Origin: Anaerococcus marasmi
GTDB lineage: Bacteria; Bacillota; Clostridia; Tissierellales; Peptoniphilaceae
Assembly (NCBI RefSeq): GCF_900290195.1
Contig: NZ_OLMF01000004.1
Coordinates: forward strand, 1,477,501 to 1,541,500
Length of the DNA: 64,000 nucleotides
Direction: 5' to 3'
The translations under genes were made by a program, and so were the position numbers. A model generated the notes under the pieces. That model was not told where the DNA came from. It searched no databases and saw only the letters and a program-made list of their open reading frames with translations. Of this stretch, positions 62,625 to 64,000 are shown piece after piece (the stretch's first letter is position 1; each line of letters starts with the position of its first letter).

Positions 62625-63053
62625 TCAAATTTGAAGGTCGAGTATATAGCCCTTATTTAAGTCGTAATTTATAATAAAGAGGCTCTTATGACCTTTTTTG
62701 TCGAAATCTTCCTGATATTTGTAGATAGTACTAGGGTTTTTCTCAAGAATCTCTATTGAATGAAGAATATCGTCATAGTCATCTATTTCTTCCTTACTAG
62801 TTTTCATAATTTGCTTAAGACCTTTTGATTTTTTGTAGTAATCATCATCTATGCTTTTTCCTTTAATTATATTCTTGTCATCAATTATAATTTCATAGAT
62901 ATCGAAATAATCATCACCAAAGGCCCTCTGAGATTTGTATATTCCTTTTATCTTGTAAGAGTTATTTTTCTGGGTATTTTTCTTGGATATGGAAAATACA
63001 GCTAAAAATCCCAGGATTATAAGTATCAAGATTTTCAATTTCTTATTTTTCAT
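62625..63053 (-). CDS. Membrane-anchored protein of unknown function (142 aa)
   Basis: It starts MKNKKLKILILIILGFLAVF, one N-terminal helix followed by a Lys/Asp/Tyr-rich soluble domain. The layout is like that of the 157-residue protein downstream, but the sequence similarity is weak. No function can be assigned. The upstream gap to 63295 shows no gene. Confidence 0.5.
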   Translation of the reverse strand: MKNKKLKILILIILGFLAVFSISKKNTQKNNSYKIKGIYKSQRAFGDDYFDIYEIIIDDKNIIKGKSIDDDYYKKSKGLKQIMKTSKEEIDDYDDILHSIEILEKNPSTIYKYQEDFDKKGHKSLFIINYDLNKGYILDLQI

Positions 63054-63295
63054 CTTATTACCCTTCTTTCATCTCTATAATTAAAATTAACTAGAACAAA
63101 CTGTAAACTCTACATTTTATAGAAACCTATTAATTTTTGTAGGCTTAAGTTTTTGACCTCTAAAATTTTCTTTGAATAAATCTTAACATTTTTATTATAA
63201 CAACTCATCTGTTATTATTTCAACCTTTATATCAAGCTTCTAATGCTATTATAGATTGCTTTCTAATAAAAGTTTGTTTTAATAAGATAAGTGGA

Positions 63296-63326
63296 TAAAA
63301 AAAGCCTATCGATACAATCGACAGGC
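63296..63326 (-). terminator. Terminator of the M29 aminopeptidase gene
   Basis: GCCTATCGAT and ATCGACAGGC pair (one mismatch). The T-run follows on the minus strand. Confidence 0.8.
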
Positions 63327-63345
63327 AAAATATATTATATTTTTT

Positions 63346-64000
63346 CTAGAAGGCCCAGTTGCCATTTTCAAATATTTTAAATTCTTCTTCGTCTTTGTAG
63401 CCAGTAATCTCCAAATCTTCTGTTCCTACCATAAAGTCCTCGTGGATTAGGGAATCGTTTAGGCCTATTTCTTTTACCTTGCTATCATCTAGATCGCTTC
63501 CTCCTTCTACTGTTGTTGGGTAGGCCTTACCTAGGGCGAAGTGGCAGGAGGCGTTTTCGTCAAAGAGGGTATTGTAGAAAAGAATGTTGGAATTTGATAT
63601 TGGAGAATCGTAAGGGACTAGGGCTATTTCTCCTAGGTACTTGCTTCCTTCATCGCTATCTAGCATCTTCCTTAGGGTGTCTTCTCCTTCTTTGGCAGAA
63701 AAAGATACTACCTTTCCATCTTTAAATTCAAATTCGAAATCGTTAATTACAACTCCGTTATAGACTAGAGGCTTGCTAGCTACAAGTTTACCATCTACTC
63801 CATCGTATTGAGGTGAGGTAAAGACTTCTTCTGTTGGCATATTTGGGATAAATCTATCGTTTTTCTCATTTTTTGATCCTGCAGACATCCAAATATGATT
63901 TTTAGGAAGTTTAACCCAAAGATCTGTTCCATTACTTGATTTGTAGTGAACCTTGTCGAATTGATGGTCATTTAAGAATTTGGCCTTCTCATCTAGGGTG
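63346..64000 (-). CDS. M29 family aminopeptidase, 5' end beyond window
   Basis: The frame continues without a stop through the right edge of the window, so only the C-terminal part (about 217 residues) is seen. The stretch NGTDLWVKLPKNHIWMSAGS and then RFIPNMPTEEVFTSP are hallmarks of M29 (AmpS/PepS/AmpT) metallo-aminopeptidases. The EE and the later HFALGKAY His/Tyr contribute to the dinuclear metal site. An internal Met at 63888 is not the start. It trims peptides, in keeping with the peptide-fermenting lifestyle suggested by the OPT transporter. Confidence 0.9.
   Translation of the reverse strand, partial: TLDEKAKFLNDHQFDKVHYKSSNGTDLWVKLPKNHIWMSAGSKNEKNDRFIPNMPTEEVFTSPQYDGVDGKLVASKPLVYNGVVINDFEFEFKDGKVVSFSAKEGEDTLRKMLDSDEGSKYLGEIALVPYDSPISNSNILFYNTLFDENASCHFALGKAYPTTVEGGSDLDDSKVKEIGLNDSLIHEDFMVGTEDLEITGYKDEEEFKIFENGNWAF

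Noticed and set aside
1-64000. tRNA, rRNA or CRISPR loci
   Set aside because: No TTCGA-type arms in cloverleaf context, no rRNA sequence and no regularly spaced direct repeats were found by eye.

Overview
The window is 64 kb of low-GC Firmicutes chromosome. The best guess is a Gram-positive anaerobic coccus of the Peptoniphilaceae (Anaerococcus-like). That placement rests on gene content and codon style (AGGAGG-type ribosome sites, occasional TTG starts, TTGACA/TATAAT promoters, rubrerythrin, V-type ATPase, T-box leader). It is inference, because no 16S gene is present. No tRNA, rRNA or CRISPR array was seen.

Layout. 1-3.6 kb: end of an unknown gene, ftsH, and a Gate-domain membrane protein. 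3.6-9.4 kb (minus strand): larE-larB-larC, for the nickel-pincer nucleotide cofactor, followed in the same operon by a FecBCD-type metal or metal-chelate ABC importer. 9.5-11.6 kb: a DUF3842 protein, sppA and an RDD protein. 11.6-18.1 kb: nrdA behind two NrdR-like boxes, then a low-density stretch with small membrane proteins and an IS30 element, then a YvlD-like protein and nrdB. 18.1-22 kb (minus): AGCS Na+/alanine symporter, glycosyltransferase, lipoprotein. 22-30.5 kb: a nine-gene V-type ATPase operon whose proteolipid carries the Na+-site residues. 30.6-37.3 kb: NhaC-type antiporter, CNNM/CorC protein, OPT transporter with a PqqD-like partner, MarR regulator with an FMN reductase. 37.5-39.2 kb: CoA-disulfide-reductase/rhodanese fusion. 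39.3-41.06 kb: an IS110-family element inserted in a palindromic REP-like repeat. 41.1-50.3 kb: mannose-family PTS EIIB and EIIA genes far apart without EIIC/EIID, a nucleotidyltransferase, galE, and an AT-richer ABC sugar importer cluster with an orphan PTS EIIB and a Gfo/Idh enzyme. 50.4-55.2 kb: T-box, thrS, ATP-grasp ligase, MATE exporter. 55.2-64 kb: membrane proteins, a CPBP protease, a 162-bp foldback element, pgi, rubrerythrin, nagB, an XRE/DUF3169 pair with tandem operators, two small membrane-anchored proteins and a truncated M29 aminopeptidase.

The strongest single observation is in the IS110 element. Its 5' non-coding region folds as a 5' stem-loop, then a target-type loop, then a donor-type region. 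Short segments of that RNA match the element's own two junctions as a bridge RNA should. This lets the CT core, both element ends and the empty target site be read from the sequence. The target is a hairpin inside a 168-bp repeat bounded by inverted repeats.

Physiology: a Na+ V-ATPase, an Na+/H+ antiporter and an Na+/alanine symporter in one window suggest a sodium-based membrane economy. Peptide and amino-acid uptake (OPT, AGCS, M29 aminopeptidase) sits beside sugar and amino-sugar metabolism (pgi, nagB, galE, ABC and PTS parts), with anaerobe-type peroxide and thiol defence (rubrerythrin, CoA disulfide reductase).
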